NCBI GenBank assembly: GCA_002898215.1
Contig: BEIF01000002.1
Span: 310,001 to 374,000, forward strand
Direction: 5' to 3'
From: a bacterium HR29
Lineage (GTDB): Bacteria; Chloroflexota; Dehalococcoidia; Tepidiformales; Tepidiformaceae
Length of the DNA: 64,000 bases
In this document: positions 52,988-61,450 of the stretch, piece by piece
How positions within the stretch are numbered: the first letter of the stretch is position 1
Layout of the letters: each line of letters opens with the position of its first letter
Position numbers and translations under genes: made by a program
The notes under the pieces: model-generated
The model's input: the letters and a program-made list of their open reading frames with translations, nothing else
Told to the model about the DNA's origin: nothing
The model's database searches: none

Positions 52988-53731
52988 GTGGCTCGGACTC
53001 CCGGACGCATCGTCGTCGACCTCGGTTGCGGGTTCCGCAAGCACCCGGGCTCCCTCGGCGTCGACATCGCCCCGCTTCCCGGCGTGGACGTTCGCGCCGA
53101 CATCACCCGCACCCTCCCCTTCCGCGACTCCTCCGTCGACGAGGTCCACGCCTCGCACGTCCTCGAACACCTGGACGACCTGGTGAGCTTCCTCAACGAG
53201 GTGTACCGCATCTGCAAGCCCGGGGGGCTCGTCCACTTCCGCTTCCCCCATGGCTCCTCGAACTACATCACCTGGAAGGACCCGACTCACCAGCGAGCCC
53301 TCTTCCTCGACACGCTCGCCTACTTCGACCCCTACACGCCGGACGGGTTCCTCTTCCACTACTACCACCGGGCGCGCTTCCGCATCGTCCGCAAGCGCCT
53401 CACCTTTAACTTGAACACGGACACCTTCGCGCCGCCGAGCCGTTTTCGACGCGTGCTGGGTCGCATTCTCGACGCCCTCGCGAACCGCAGCCCCCGCGCC
53501 CAGTACTACTGCGAGCGGTTCTGGGGGCACCTCTTCGGCATCGAAGAGGCGCACATCTGGCTCCGGGCCATCAAGCCCTGGCCTCCCGAGGAGGCCCACG
53601 GTGCCGCCGCCGAGGCGGAGGCGGAGCCTATCGGCCCCGGGTCGCCGCAGCTTCCTCCGGATGGGACGACTCGGGCGAAGCGCTCGGCAACTCGATCCAC
53701 CGCTCCGCCCACGCCGACACCGCCTCGATGA
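52988..53731 (+). CDS. SAM-dependent methyltransferase (Methyltransf_11-like)
   Basis: A 247-residue class I methyltransferase. AdoMet motif I is VVDLGCGFRKH (residues about 9-19), the acidic loop gives GVDI, motif II is DEVHASHVLEHL and motif III is LNEVYRICKPGGLVHF. The HYYHRARFRI segment and C-terminal helices cover the acceptor. The location beside two glycosyltransferases suggests methylation of a sugar or surface glycan. The GTG start follows AAGGA. The last 45 residues are low-complexity Pro/Thr/Ala and overlap the convergent HxlR gene by 104 bases, so the functional protein may end near residue 205. Confidence 0.8.
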   Translation: MARTPGRIVVDLGCGFRKHPGSLGVDIAPLPGVDVRADITRTLPFRDSSVDEVHASHVLEHLDDLVSFLNEVYRICKPGGLVHFRFPHGSSNYITWKDPTHQRALFLDTLAYFDPYTPDGFLFHYYHRARFRIVRKRLTFNLNTDTFAPPSRFRRVLGRILDALANRSPRAQYYCERFWGHLFGIEEAHIWLRAIKPWPPEEAHGAAAEAEAEPIGPGSPQLPPDGTTRAKRSATRSTAPPTPTPPR

Positions 53732-54005
53732 CCGACTGGAGGGCTCGCCCCTTCTCGGTGAGGTGATACTCGACCCTCACGGGCGTTTCCGGGCGCACCA
53801 CCCGCACGACGATGCCCTCCGCCTCGAGCTCCTTCAGCCGCTCCGAGAGCAGGCGGTCGCTCAGCCCCGGCACCGCTTGCCGGAGCTCGCTGAACCGAAC
53901 AGCGTCGTGCAGCATCGCCCGCAGAATCGCCCCCGTCCATCGCCGGCCGATCAGTTCGACGGCACGGTGAAATCGAGGGCAGAACGCGCCGGATTCCTCC
54001 GCCAT
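53628..54005 (-). CDS. HxlR-family transcriptional regulator
   Basis: A 125-residue winged-helix regulator. It has the HxlR layout: FHRAVELIGRRWTGAILRAM, FSELRQAVPGLSDRLLSERL (recognition helix region) and the beta wing VRVEYHLTEKG. Such proteins respond to aldehydes, redox or ligands and usually repress a neighbouring gene. It lies 14 bases downstream of the degenerate kinase gene on the same strand, so they may share a transcript. The 3' end overlaps the methyltransferase gene by 104 bases. Confidence 0.88.
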   Translation of the reverse strand: MAEESGAFCPRFHRAVELIGRRWTGAILRAMLHDAVRFSELRQAVPGLSDRLLSERLKELEAEGIVVRVVRPETPVRVEYHLTEKGRALQSVIEAVSAWAERWIELPSASPESSHPEEAAATRGR

Positions 54006-54019
54006 ACGCCGCGATCGTA

Positions 54020-55309
54020 TCACGCTCCCGACTTCGCCGCTCCGGAGGCTTCCGAGACGCTGCTCGTTCGCGGCAGCCGAATCACCACCCTCCCCGGCGC
54101 TTCTTCGAGCACGCTCCCGCCGTGGAGCGCGACGATGCGCCTTGCTACCTCCGTGCTGATGTTCGGACCCGGCGGAAGGTCGGAGGCGGGCGGCGGCCCT
54201 TCGATGGTGCAGGCCAGCTCCGTACCCTCCGAAGAGATGCTGAGCCGGGCCGGCACGGAACCGCGGCGTACCAGCCCGCCCACGAACGCGGCCAGGGCCC
54301 GGCGCAGGCGCGGTACGTCCCCGAACACGGTGGCGTCGCCGCCGGTGGTCTCGATGACCGGCGTGACTTCGCTCCGCACCGCCCGCACTTCGGTTACCGC
54401 AGCCTCGGCGATGGCCCGCAGGTCGGCCTCTTCCCGTACCAGGGTGAGCCCGTCGGTCTCGAGTGCTGCGTAATCGAGGAGGTCCTCCACCAGGCTCGTG
54501 AGGCGGCGCACGCTCCGCGCGATCTCCTGTGCCAGGGGAGCGAGGGAAGGGTCGCCGCTCGCCGGAAGGTCTCGCGAAAGCATGTCCGCGGCCAGCGCCA
54601 GGGCCGTCAGTGGCCCCCGCAGCTCGTTGGTGGCCGCGCCGAGCAGTTCGCGCCGCTCCTCGGCGAGGCGGCTGGCTGCGAGCGCGAGCTCTCGAGATTC
54701 CCGCGCTGCCTGGCGTACGCGTCGCATGGTCGCGAGGGTGCGCGCCGCAAGCGCCAGCGTCGCCGCCAGGGCGACCATCCCTAGCCCGAAGAGCACGAAC
54801 GCGCCGACCGTGGCTCGGAGCTGTGCATCGCGGCGGCTTTCGACGTGCCTTTCGAGCCGTGCGACGAGCTCCTCTCCTGCCTCTCCGAACGCGGAGAAGA
54901 GCTCCGCCGAGCGGCCGGTTTGGGCGAGCGCCGCCGCGCCCTCCCGGTTGCCGGCCTCGGCCATCGCGATGAGGATGGCCGGGCCCTCCCGCACCCATCG
55001 CTCGAACGCCTGCCCTACCTCTTCCGCTGCCGGCTCCCGGTCCTGGAGATGCGCGAACTCTTCCCGCGCGGCCGCGGTGGCCGCTTCGTACTCTGCTCGA
55101 AGCCCCGGTCCTCCACTGAGCAGGTACGCCAGGGCCGACGCTCTCGCGTCCGCTGCCAGTGCCAACGCCTGGTGCGCGCGGGCCAACATCCGTTCGGCCT
55201 CGTACGTCTGCTCTTCGGCCGAATCCGCGATGTGGACGGCCGCCAGCGGCGCCCCGATGGCTGCCCCCAGGAGCAGCGCGATCGCCAGGAGTTCCCCCGC
55301 CCACCGCAT
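54020..55309 (-). CDS. Degenerate sensor histidine kinase lacking the phosphoacceptor His
   Basis: A 429-residue protein with TM segments at about 6-26 and 168-190, a helical periplasmic domain of about 130 residues (CHASE3-like), then a DHp-like helix pair and an ATPase-like domain. In place of the conserved S-H-E-L-R-T-P-L the sequence reads T227-N228-ELRGPL, so the phosphorylated His is Asn228. The N-box Asn is also missing (ALAAFVGGLVRRG), and the G1 box is E370GPPP. Overall length and order are otherwise those of a HisKA/HATPase kinase, so it may be a pseudokinase or phosphatase-only sensor. The gene precedes an HxlR regulator. Confidence 0.78.
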   Translation of the reverse strand: MRWAGELLAIALLLGAAIGAPLAAVHIADSAEEQTYEAERMLARAHQALALAADARASALAYLLSGGPGLRAEYEAATAAAREEFAHLQDREPAAEEVGQAFERWVREGPAILIAMAEAGNREGAAALAQTGRSAELFSAFGEAGEELVARLERHVESRRDAQLRATVGAFVLFGLGMVALAATLALAARTLATMRRVRQAARESRELALAASRLAEERRELLGAATNELRGPLTALALAADMLSRDLPASGDPSLAPLAQEIARSVRRLTSLVEDLLDYAALETDGLTLVREEADLRAIAEAAVTEVRAVRSEVTPVIETTGGDATVFGDVPRLRRALAAFVGGLVRRGSVPARLSISSEGTELACTIEGPPPASDLPPGPNISTEVARRIVALHGGSVLEEAPGRVVIRLPRTSSVSEASGAAKSGA

Positions 55310-55432
55310 CGCACGGGCCTCCGGATACCGGCAACCCTACTCCGGCGGTCATGCCCGTACAAGGATCGGGATCGGCCGCCGTGCGGCGGTCGGCTTGTCC
55401 CTCCCGGCAAGCCCCGGCATTGTGAACGCTGC

Positions 55433-55948
55433 ATGCGCCCTTTCGCCTGGTTCCTCCTCGGCGCCCTTGCCGGTATCGTCGGCACGGTCATGTTCTACAC
55501 CCTCGACCCCATCTTCCGGGGGGACGAGGGGGAGACTTCGGGCGGGGGCAACCTCCGCCTCGTCATGGATGCCGAAGCGGTCTCCACCCTGGTCGAGCGC
55601 GTGGGGGCCGACCTCGCCGAGCCCGTCGCCGGCCGGGTCGAAATCGAGGCGCGCGCCGTGGTCGAAACTTCGGGCCTCGTCGACCTGGAGCTCGAGGTCC
55701 GGGATGACCGTCAGCTCATCGCCTCCGGAGCGGCAGCCTTCGACCCCGAGATCGCCGACGGTGCCCTCGCGTTCACCGTCGTTCGGGATGGACTGCCAGG
55801 CCTCGTGGACGCCCAGGCCCTCGCCGAAGGGATGAGCCGGGAGCTCGCTGGCTGGCTCGACCAGGTTGCCATGGACCGCCCCTACCGGGTCGTGGCTATC
55901 GCCACGGCCGACGGCCGCCTCGCGGTGGAGATCGCCTTCCGCGACTAA
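55433..55948 (+). CDS. Single-TM protein, function unknown
   Basis: A 171-residue protein with an N-terminal TM helix (about 4-24) and a beta/alpha soluble part, with RVEIEARAVVETSGLVDLEL, IASGAAAFDPEIADGALAFT and RLAVEIAFRD. I do not recognise a domain. Topology suggests an outside-facing soluble part. The ribosome site is poor. Its stop overlaps the stop of the convergent VIT1-type gene by 4 bases. Confidence 0.6.
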   Translation: MRPFAWFLLGALAGIVGTVMFYTLDPIFRGDEGETSGGGNLRLVMDAEAVSTLVERVGADLAEPVAGRVEIEARAVVETSGLVDLELEVRDDRQLIASGAAAFDPEIADGALAFTVVRDGLPGLVDAQALAEGMSRELAGWLDQVAMDRPYRVVAIATADGRLAVEIAFRD

Positions 55949-57117
55949 CTGATCCCGGTCGAAACGCCGATTCCCCGGCCGATGCCGAAGGTGATACCCG
56001 CGGCCGAAAGCCCGAAGGCCACCATCCGGGCGGCCGAGAACCAGACGTCCCGACCGGTGAACACGCTCGTGATTGCCCCCGTAAGCACCAGTCCGAGCGT
56101 GCTGGCGACTACGCTCCCGGCCACGCCCGCGAACCCGGAGAGGAAGAGCCAGGGGACCACCGGGAACGCGGCTCCCACGCTGAAGGTGAGGAAGGAGGCG
56201 GCCGCCGCCACCCACGGGTTCTGGCCGTGATCGTCGGGCGAAATTCCCAGCTCTTCGCGGGAGAGCGTCTCGAGTGCGGCCTTCTGGTCGGCGATGATTC
56301 GCCGCGCGGTTGCGCGCGCCTCCTCCTCGGGGATCCCTCGCGACATGTAGATGAGCGTGAGCTCCTCGATCTCCTCGTCCGGGAGGTGGCGGATCTCGTC
56401 CAGCTCGATGCGCACTTGTCGTTCGATGAGCTCCGCTCCGCTGCGCACGCTGATCCATTCGCCCAGGGCCATGCTGAGCGACCCGGCGAGGAGGCCGGCG
56501 ATCCCCGAAAGGAGCACGATCTCCGGTCCCGGGCTCGCCCCGGCAACGCCCATCACCAGCGAAAGGTTGGAAACGAGCCCGTCGTTCGCACCGAGCACCG
56601 CCGCCCGCAATGCGTTCCCCGTCGCTGCCCCGTGACGTCCTTCGATCCTGGCGATGTCGATGGCCGACGTCCGCCGCACGCCCTGCCGGGCGATCTCCCG
56701 GAAGACGCGCGCATGGGAACGCTCGTCCGCCGGGAGGCCGTGGGCCACGGCCTCCGGCTGGTCGTCGTACATGGAGTAGGCGGCGACTTCCATTTCGGCG
56801 ACGATCGGTGCCACCAGGTTGGTGCCGAAGTGCCGGGCCAGCCAACCCAGAACCCGCACCCGCAGCGACGGCCGGTACGACGGAATGGGTTCGCCCGCTT
56901 CGCGCAGCTTCTCCTCCCAGAGATGGCGGTGCCGCCGCTCGCTTTCGGCCAGACGCTCGTACACGAGCTTCAGGTGCGGGTCTCGCTCCGCCTCGGCCAT
57001 CGATCGGTACAGGGCCTCGCCGTCCACTTCGTCGCGGAGGTTTCGCCGGAACCGCTTGATGTCCTCGGGAGAGGGCGGGCGAGCCGGGGCCGCTGCTTCA
57101 CCACGCACCCGATTCAT
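55945..57117 (-). CDS. Ferritin-like/VIT1 family iron or manganese transporter
   Basis: A 390-residue protein with an N-terminal ferritin-like (rubrerythrin-type) domain, about residues 20-165, with clustered ligands EVDGEALY, ERLAESERRHRHLWEE, EMEVAAYSMYDD and DERSHARVF. The C-terminal CCC1/VIT1 domain (about 185-390) has five hydrophobic segments and the signature LGANDGLVSNLSLV and ALGEWISVRSGAEL. Such fusions, as in bacterial MbfA/ErbA-type proteins, export Fe2+ or Mn2+ and sense it with the ferritin-like domain. The ATG at 57117 overlaps the stop of the gamma-glutamylcyclotransferase gene. Confidence 0.9.
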   Translation of the reverse strand: MNRVRGEAAAPARPPSPEDIKRFRRNLRDEVDGEALYRSMAEAERDPHLKLVYERLAESERRHRHLWEEKLREAGEPIPSYRPSLRVRVLGWLARHFGTNLVAPIVAEMEVAAYSMYDDQPEAVAHGLPADERSHARVFREIARQGVRRTSAIDIARIEGRHGAATGNALRAAVLGANDGLVSNLSLVMGVAGASPGPEIVLLSGIAGLLAGSLSMALGEWISVRSGAELIERQVRIELDEIRHLPDEEIEELTLIYMSRGIPEEEARATARRIIADQKAALETLSREELGISPDDHGQNPWVAAAASFLTFSVGAAFPVVPWLFLSGFAGVAGSVVASTLGLVLTGAITSVFTGRDVWFSAARMVAFGLSAAGITFGIGRGIGVSTGIS

Positions 57118-57587
57118 GGCATGACCTCCTCGCTGGCTAGCGATTGGAGCCAGGCGACGTACTCGGCTGGCAGGCCGTGCTCGCGGGCGCCCTCGAGGAG
57201 GGTGGCCAGGTAGCGTGCGCTCGGGCGGCCTTCGCCGCGGGGCGTCACCACGCGGTACAGTTGCGCCCGCACCGGCCACCCGTCCGCACTTACCACCTCC
57301 AGCGTGAGGCGCCGGTATCGCTGCTCGTCCACATCCTCGTAATCGTCGAGGATGGCCCAGTGCTCGGGGTGGAGTCGCCAGAGGACGCCCCAGACCGTCG
57401 AGCCAGGTTCGGGGAGCACATCGGCTACCCAGCCGCCCCAGTACCGACTGGGTAGGTCGAACGCGAGTCGATACCCCTCCAGCCGGGCCGGGCCGTACGC
57501 CGTTGCGCCCGGACAGCGCGTCGCCATTTGGCGCGCGGACATGTTGGAGCCGTAGGCGAAGTACCAGCTGCCGTCCTGACGTTCCAT
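57114..57587 (-). CDS. Gamma-glutamylcyclotransferase family protein
   Basis: A 157-residue AIG2/GGCT-fold enzyme that releases 5-oxoproline from gamma-glutamyl amides. The substrate-binding Y9FAYGSNM motif is at residues 9-16 and the likely catalytic Glu84 is in DDYEDVDEQRYRR. It is the first gene of a pair whose second member, the VIT1-type transporter, starts inside its stop codon. A metabolic connection to iron transport is not obvious. Confidence 0.88.
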   Translation of the reverse strand: MERQDGSWYFAYGSNMSARQMATRCPGATAYGPARLEGYRLAFDLPSRYWGGWVADVLPEPGSTVWGVLWRLHPEHWAILDDYEDVDEQRYRRLTLEVVSADGWPVRAQLYRVVTPRGEGRPSARYLATLLEGAREHGLPAEYVAWLQSLASEEVMP

Positions 57588-57716
57588 CCTCAGGCGACCA
57601 CTTTACCCCGCGACCGCCGCTCGAAGCCTTCGGCTACGCTTGGGGGATCCATTCGACGAAACGAATGCCAGGATGGAGCACCCATCGGGTAGACTGGGGG
57701 GACCAGGAGGTGTGCT

Positions 57717-59423
57717 ATGTCGGACGGGACCGCCGTTCAGCCCACCCTCTTCGCCCCGGAGGTGCTGGCCAGCCTTTCGCGCAAGCTTCACGCCTGGGAG
57801 GAGGGCACCCTGGCGAAGACCCTCCAGCGCCAGCCGGAACGGAACGTCGAGTTCGCCACGAGCAGCATGCCGGTGCAGCGGCTGTACACGCCGCTCGATG
57901 TCGCTGACCTCGACTACGAGCGCGACCTCGGTTTCCCGGGCGAATACCCCTTCACCCGCGGCATCCAGCCCACGATGTATCGCGGCCGCATCTGGACGAT
58001 GCGGCAGTACGCCGGCTTCGGCACCGCGGAGGAATCGAACCAGAAGTTCCGCTACCTCCTGAGCCAGGGGCAGACTGGGCTTTCGGTTGCGTTCGACCTG
58101 CCCACCCAGTTGGGCTACGACTCCGATGACCCGATGGCCATCGCCGAGGTCGGGCAGGTAGGCGTCGCCATCGACTCCCTCTACGACATGGAGACCCTGT
58201 TCGAAGGCATCCCGCTGGACAAGGTCTCCACGAGCATGACCATCAACGCCCCCGCGGCCGTCCTCCTTGCCATGTACATCGTGACCGCCGAGAAGCAGGG
58301 AGTTCCTCCCGAGAAGCTCAACGGCACGGTCCAGAACGACGTCCTGAAGGAGTACATCGCGCGGGGGACGTACATCTTCCCGCCCGGCCCAAGCATTCGT
58401 CTGGCGGCGGACATCATCGAGTACTGCGCCAAGTACGTCCCCAACTGGAACACCATCAGCGTCAGCGGCTACCACATGCGCGATGCGGGGGCGACGGCGG
58501 CACAGGAGATCGGTTTCACCTTCGCCAACGCCTGCACCTACGTCGACGCCGCCTTGGCCCGTGGGCTCGATATCGACGAATTCGCGCCGCGGATCAGCTG
58601 GATATTCAACACCCACAACAACTTCTTCGAGGAGATCGCGAAGTACCGTGCCCTGCGCCGCCTCTGGGCGCGCATCATGAAGGAGCGGTACGGGGCGAAG
58701 GACCCGCGCTCCATGATGCTCCGCACCCACACGCAGACGGGCGGCAGCACCCTGATGGCGCAGCAGCCCGAGAACAACATCGTGCGGGCCGCCATTCAGT
58801 GCCTCGCGGCCGTCATCGGTGGCGTGCAGAGCATCGCTTTGAGCTGCTTCGACGAGGCCCTCGCCCTTCCCACCGACGAAGCCCAGCGCATCGCCCTGCG
58901 CACCCAGCAGATCATCGCCCACGAGACCGGCGTCACCGACACGGTCGACCCGATGGCCGGCAGCTACTTCGTCGAGTACCTCACCAACCGCCTCGAAGAG
59001 CAGGCGAAGGAGTACATGCGCCAGATCGAGGAGATGGGCGGAGCTGTACGCGCCATCGAATCGGGCTGGATCCAGGCACAGATTGCCGAAGCAGCCTGGA
59101 AGTACCAGCGGCTGGTCGACGAAGGGAAGGCCATCATCGTCGGGGTCAACGCCTACACCGAGGGCGGGGAGCAGCCACCCACCATCTTCCGGGTGGATAA
59201 GCGGCTCGTGGAGCACCAGTTGAAGCGGCTGGAGCACCACCGCCGCGAGCGTGATCCCGAGGCGGTACGCCGGACACTCGACGAGCTGGAACGCGCCTGC
59301 CGGGGGAACGACAACCTGATGCCGTACATCATCGAGGCGGTCCGGGCCTACGCCACGCTCGGCGAAATCTGCGGCACCATGCGGAAGGTGTTCGGCGAAT
59401 ACCGGCCGCCCACGGTCATCTAG
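57717..59423 (+). CDS. Acyl-CoA mutase large subunit (methylmalonyl-CoA mutase-like)
   Basis: A 568-residue TIM-barrel subunit of the B12-dependent acyl-CoA mutase family. It matches methylmalonyl-CoA mutase throughout: [69 protein letters not shown] and [17 protein letters not shown]. The C-terminal cobalamin-binding domain (DxHxxG) is absent, so a separate small subunit is needed and is not in the window. Substrate could be methylmalonyl-CoA or a related acyl-CoA. A CCAGGAGGTG ribosome site is right upstream. Confidence 0.92.
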   Translation: MSDGTAVQPTLFAPEVLASLSRKLHAWEEGTLAKTLQRQPERNVEFATSSMPVQRLYTPLDVADLDYERDLGFPGEYPFTRGIQPTMYRGRIWTMRQYAGFGTAEESNQKFRYLLSQGQTGLSVAFDLPTQLGYDSDDPMAIAEVGQVGVAIDSLYDMETLFEGIPLDKVSTSMTINAPAAVLLAMYIVTAEKQGVPPEKLNGTVQNDVLKEYIARGTYIFPPGPSIRLAADIIEYCAKYVPNWNTISVSGYHMRDAGATAAQEIGFTFANACTYVDAALARGLDIDEFAPRISWIFNTHNNFFEEIAKYRALRRLWARIMKERYGAKDPRSMMLRTHTQTGGSTLMAQQPENNIVRAAIQCLAAVIGGVQSIALSCFDEALALPTDEAQRIALRTQQIIAHETGVTDTVDPMAGSYFVEYLTNRLEEQAKEYMRQIEEMGGAVRAIESGWIQAQIAEAAWKYQRLVDEGKAIIVGVNAYTEGGEQPPTIFRVDKRLVEHQLKRLEHHRRERDPEAVRRTLDELERACRGNDNLMPYIIEAVRAYATLGEICGTMRKVFGEYRPPTVI

Positions 59424-59443
59424 GGCTCCGCAGGGGAAGACCT

Positions 59444-59474
59444 CGAGGGCGGGGGAATCGCTTCCCCGCCCTCG
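59444..59474 (+). terminator. Hairpin terminator after the mutase gene
   Basis: CGAGGGCGGGGGAA (59444-59457) pairs with TTCCCCGCCCTCG (59462-59474), one bulged G, 4-base loop, 20 bases past the stop. No T-tract follows on this strand; it likely separates the mutase gene from the convergent tRNA gene. Confidence 0.6.
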
Positions 59475-59496
59475 GTCCGTGTGTGGCGTTCCGGTG

Positions 59497-59572
59497 TGGT
59501 GGGCCCGGTAGGATTCGAACCTACGGCCAACCGGTTATGAGCCGGCCGCTCTCACCGCTGAGCTACGGGCCC
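59497..59572 (-). tRNA. tRNA with CAU anticodon (tRNA-Met, possibly tRNA-Ile2)
   Basis: On the minus strand GGGCCCG (59572-59566) pairs with CGGGCCC (59507-59501). The anticodon loop is CTCATAA (CAT) on a CCGG/CCGG stem, and the T arm is TAGGTTCGAATCCTA. The discriminator A and encoded CCA end the gene at 59497. Elongator tRNA-Met is the simplest call; the same anticodon is used by lysidine-modified tRNA-Ile, which cannot be excluded by eye. Confidence 0.9.
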
Positions 59573-59623
59573 CGCGGCGAGTATAGCCCCGAAACGGCGG
59601 CAGCGTGGACGAGCCGCTGCCTG

Positions 59624-59959
59624 CTACCAGCGGCGCCCGCGCCCACCGCCTCGCTGCGTGCCGAACGAGGGGCGCGGGGAGCTGGGTCGGTAGCAGTCGC
59701 TGCAGTAGACCGGTCGGTCTCCGCGCGGCTCGAACGGGAGCTGAGCTTCCCGGCCGCAGGAAGCGCAGACGGCGGAATACGTGGTCCGCTGGGACCGGTG
59801 TCCCCCCGAGGATTCGCCCCGACGAGCGCGCCGGCAGGTGGGGCAGCGCTTCGGCTCGTTCGTGAACCCCTTCGAGGCGTGGAACTCCTGTTCACCCGCG
59901 GTGAACGCGAACGTGGCGCCGCAATCGGCGCAAATCAGGCTTTTGTCGGTGTATGCCAC
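59624..59959 (-). CDS. Double zinc-ribbon protein
   Basis: A 111-residue protein with two treble-clef/zinc-ribbon units: C10-x2-C13 with C39-x2-C42, then C65-x2-C68 with C86-x2-C89. The N-terminal unit, DKSLICADCGATFAFT followed by NEPKRCPTCRRAR, is a type frequent in actinobacterial and Chloroflexota 'zinc-ribbon domain' proteins thought to act in transcription or RNA handling. A Gly/Arg-rich tail may bind nucleic acid. Start ATG encodes MAYTDKS. Confidence 0.8.
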   Translation of the reverse strand: MAYTDKSLICADCGATFAFTAGEQEFHASKGFTNEPKRCPTCRRARRGESSGGHRSQRTTYSAVCASCGREAQLPFEPRGDRPVYCSDCYRPSSPRPSFGTQRGGGRGRRW

Positions 59960-60163
59960 CCGACGACCTCCAACCAGAATTTCGGACCCCTTCGGTCATC
60001 GGGCGGGGGTAGTCGCCTCCCAGCGAGGCCGATGCGACGAGGGTTACCTGCGCGCAGGCTACCAGGTTTCCAGCCCCCTGCCAAGCGCGACCCCGGAAGC
60101 CCTGGAGACTGGAGCGGAGCCGTGGTACAGTGCAACCGCTACCAGTCAGACGCCCAAAGCCCC

Positions 60164-60189
60164 GTGCCGGGAGGTCGTGCTCCCGGCAC
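60164..60189 (+). promoter_or_regulatory. Perfect stem-loop in the prs leader
   Basis: GTGCCGGGAG (60164-60173) and CTCCCGGCAC (60180-60189) form a 10-base perfect stem with a 6-base loop, 26 bases before the prs start and downstream of a possible -10 box TACAGT (60125-60130). It may be an attenuator, an mRNA-stabilising hairpin, or protein target. Confidence 0.4.
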
Positions 60190-60215
60190 GACCACGTAGG
60201 GAGCCTCGCAGCGCC

Positions 60216-61157
60216 GTGTACAGCGACCTCGCTTGCTTCTCCGGCCGAGCCCATCCCGAACTCGCCCGAGCGATCTGCGAGCGGCTCTGCATCCCGCTTG
60301 GGGATGTCGACGTTTTCGAGTTCTCCAACGAGAACATCTTCGTCCAGTACCGGGAGAACATCCGCATGCGGGATGTCTTCCTCATCCAGCCGTTCGCTCG
60401 ACCGGTGAACACGTCGATCATGGAGCTCCTCATCATGATCGACGCCGCCCGCCGTGCCTCGGCAGGACGCATCACAGCCGTCATCCCCTACTACGCGTAC
60501 GGCCGCTCCGACAAGAAGGACCAACCTCGGGTGCCCATCACCGCCCGTCTCGTGGCGAACCTTCTGGAGACGGCCGGCGCCGACCGCGTCCTCACCATGA
60601 ACCTCCACGCGGGGCAGATTCAAGGCTTCTTCAACGTGCCGGTCGACGAACTCAACGCGCTCTACCCGGTGAGCGCATACCTTCGGTCCCTCGGCCTCGA
60701 AAACTACACGGTCGTCGCGCCCGACGTCGGTGACGAGAAGCGCGCGCGCGACATGGCGGCCCGCCTCGACGCTCCCCTGGCGATCATCGAGAAGCGCCGA
60801 ATCGGCAACACGGGCCGAGCGGAGGCGGTCAACGTCATCGGCGACGTGCGGGGGCGGAACGTCCTCATCATCGACGACGAAATCGATACGGCCGGCACCA
60901 TGGCGGAAGCGGTCCGCATCCTCCGGGAGCACGGCTGCCGCGACGTGATGATCGTCGGGTATCACGCTGTGCTCAGCGGCCCGGCCGTCGACCGCCTGCG
61001 GGAGGCCGCCGTCCGGGAGATCGTCGTCACCGATTCGCTCCCCATTCCCCCCGAGAAGCGCCTGCCGAACATGACCATCATCCCGGTCGCCCCGCTCTTC
61101 GGCGACGCCATCAGCCGCATCCATTCGGGGCAGAGCGTGGGGGCGCTCTTCCAGTAA
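60216..61157 (+). CDS. prs: Ribose-phosphate pyrophosphokinase (PRPP synthetase)
   Basis: Makes PRPP from ribose-5-phosphate and ATP for nucleotide, His and Trp synthesis. The 313-residue class I enzyme has the ATP-site FSNENIFVQYRENIRMRDVF, the R-x-x-x-K-D-Q-P loop in YGRSDKKDQPRVPI, the flexible catalytic loop EKRRIGNTGRAEAVNV and the ribose-5-phosphate loop LIIDDEIDTAGTM. The GTG at 60216 is the first start giving the usual N-terminus. A stem-loop leader lies upstream. Confidence 0.93.
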   Translation: MYSDLACFSGRAHPELARAICERLCIPLGDVDVFEFSNENIFVQYRENIRMRDVFLIQPFARPVNTSIMELLIMIDAARRASAGRITAVIPYYAYGRSDKKDQPRVPITARLVANLLETAGADRVLTMNLHAGQIQGFFNVPVDELNALYPVSAYLRSLGLENYTVVAPDVGDEKRARDMAARLDAPLAIIEKRRIGNTGRAEAVNVIGDVRGRNVLIIDDEIDTAGTMAEAVRILREHGCRDVMIVGYHAVLSGPAVDRLREAAVREIVVTDSLPIPPEKRLPNMTIIPVAPLFGDAISRIHSGQSVGALFQ

Positions 61158-61181
61158 TGCCGTCCGGGAACGGTGGCCCTC

Positions 61182-61361
61182 CTAGAAGCGCCACTCCGGA
61201 ACGCGCACGTGGCACCGCCGGCAATAGCGGTCCGTCGGCTCGTAGGGAGCGGCGCATTCGGGGCATCGGCGCTGTTCGGCAGGCCGGACGAGCACGTACG
61301 ACGGTACCCGCAGCCGCCACACGAGCCGCTGCCACCACGATTCGTAGCCACGTCGAAGCAT
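61182..61361 (-). CDS. 59-residue zinc-ribbon protein controlled by a c-di-AMP riboswitch
   Basis: A tiny protein with Cys33-x2-Cys36 and Cys47-x2-Cys50, a complete zinc ribbon; the first half is basic and aromatic (YESWWQRLVWRLRVPSYVLV) and looks like an amphipathic membrane-surface helix. A GGGAGG ribosome site lies 7 bases before the ATG. It is the first coding sequence after the c-di-AMP riboswitch on the minus strand, about 90 bases downstream. The gene is short, but Cys spacing, ribosome site and codon bias support it. Homologues and function unknown to me. Confidence 0.7.
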   Translation of the reverse strand: MLRRGYESWWQRLVWRLRVPSYVLVRPAEQRRCPECAAPYEPTDRYCRRCHVRVPEWRF

Positions 61362-61450
61362 CGGTGTGCCTCCCGTTCAGTGCCGGTTCCCCGGCGTTCT
61401 CCCGCGAGAGGCAACGTCGGCAGGCTGAGCGGCTGCCGGCCGCCTCTCTC

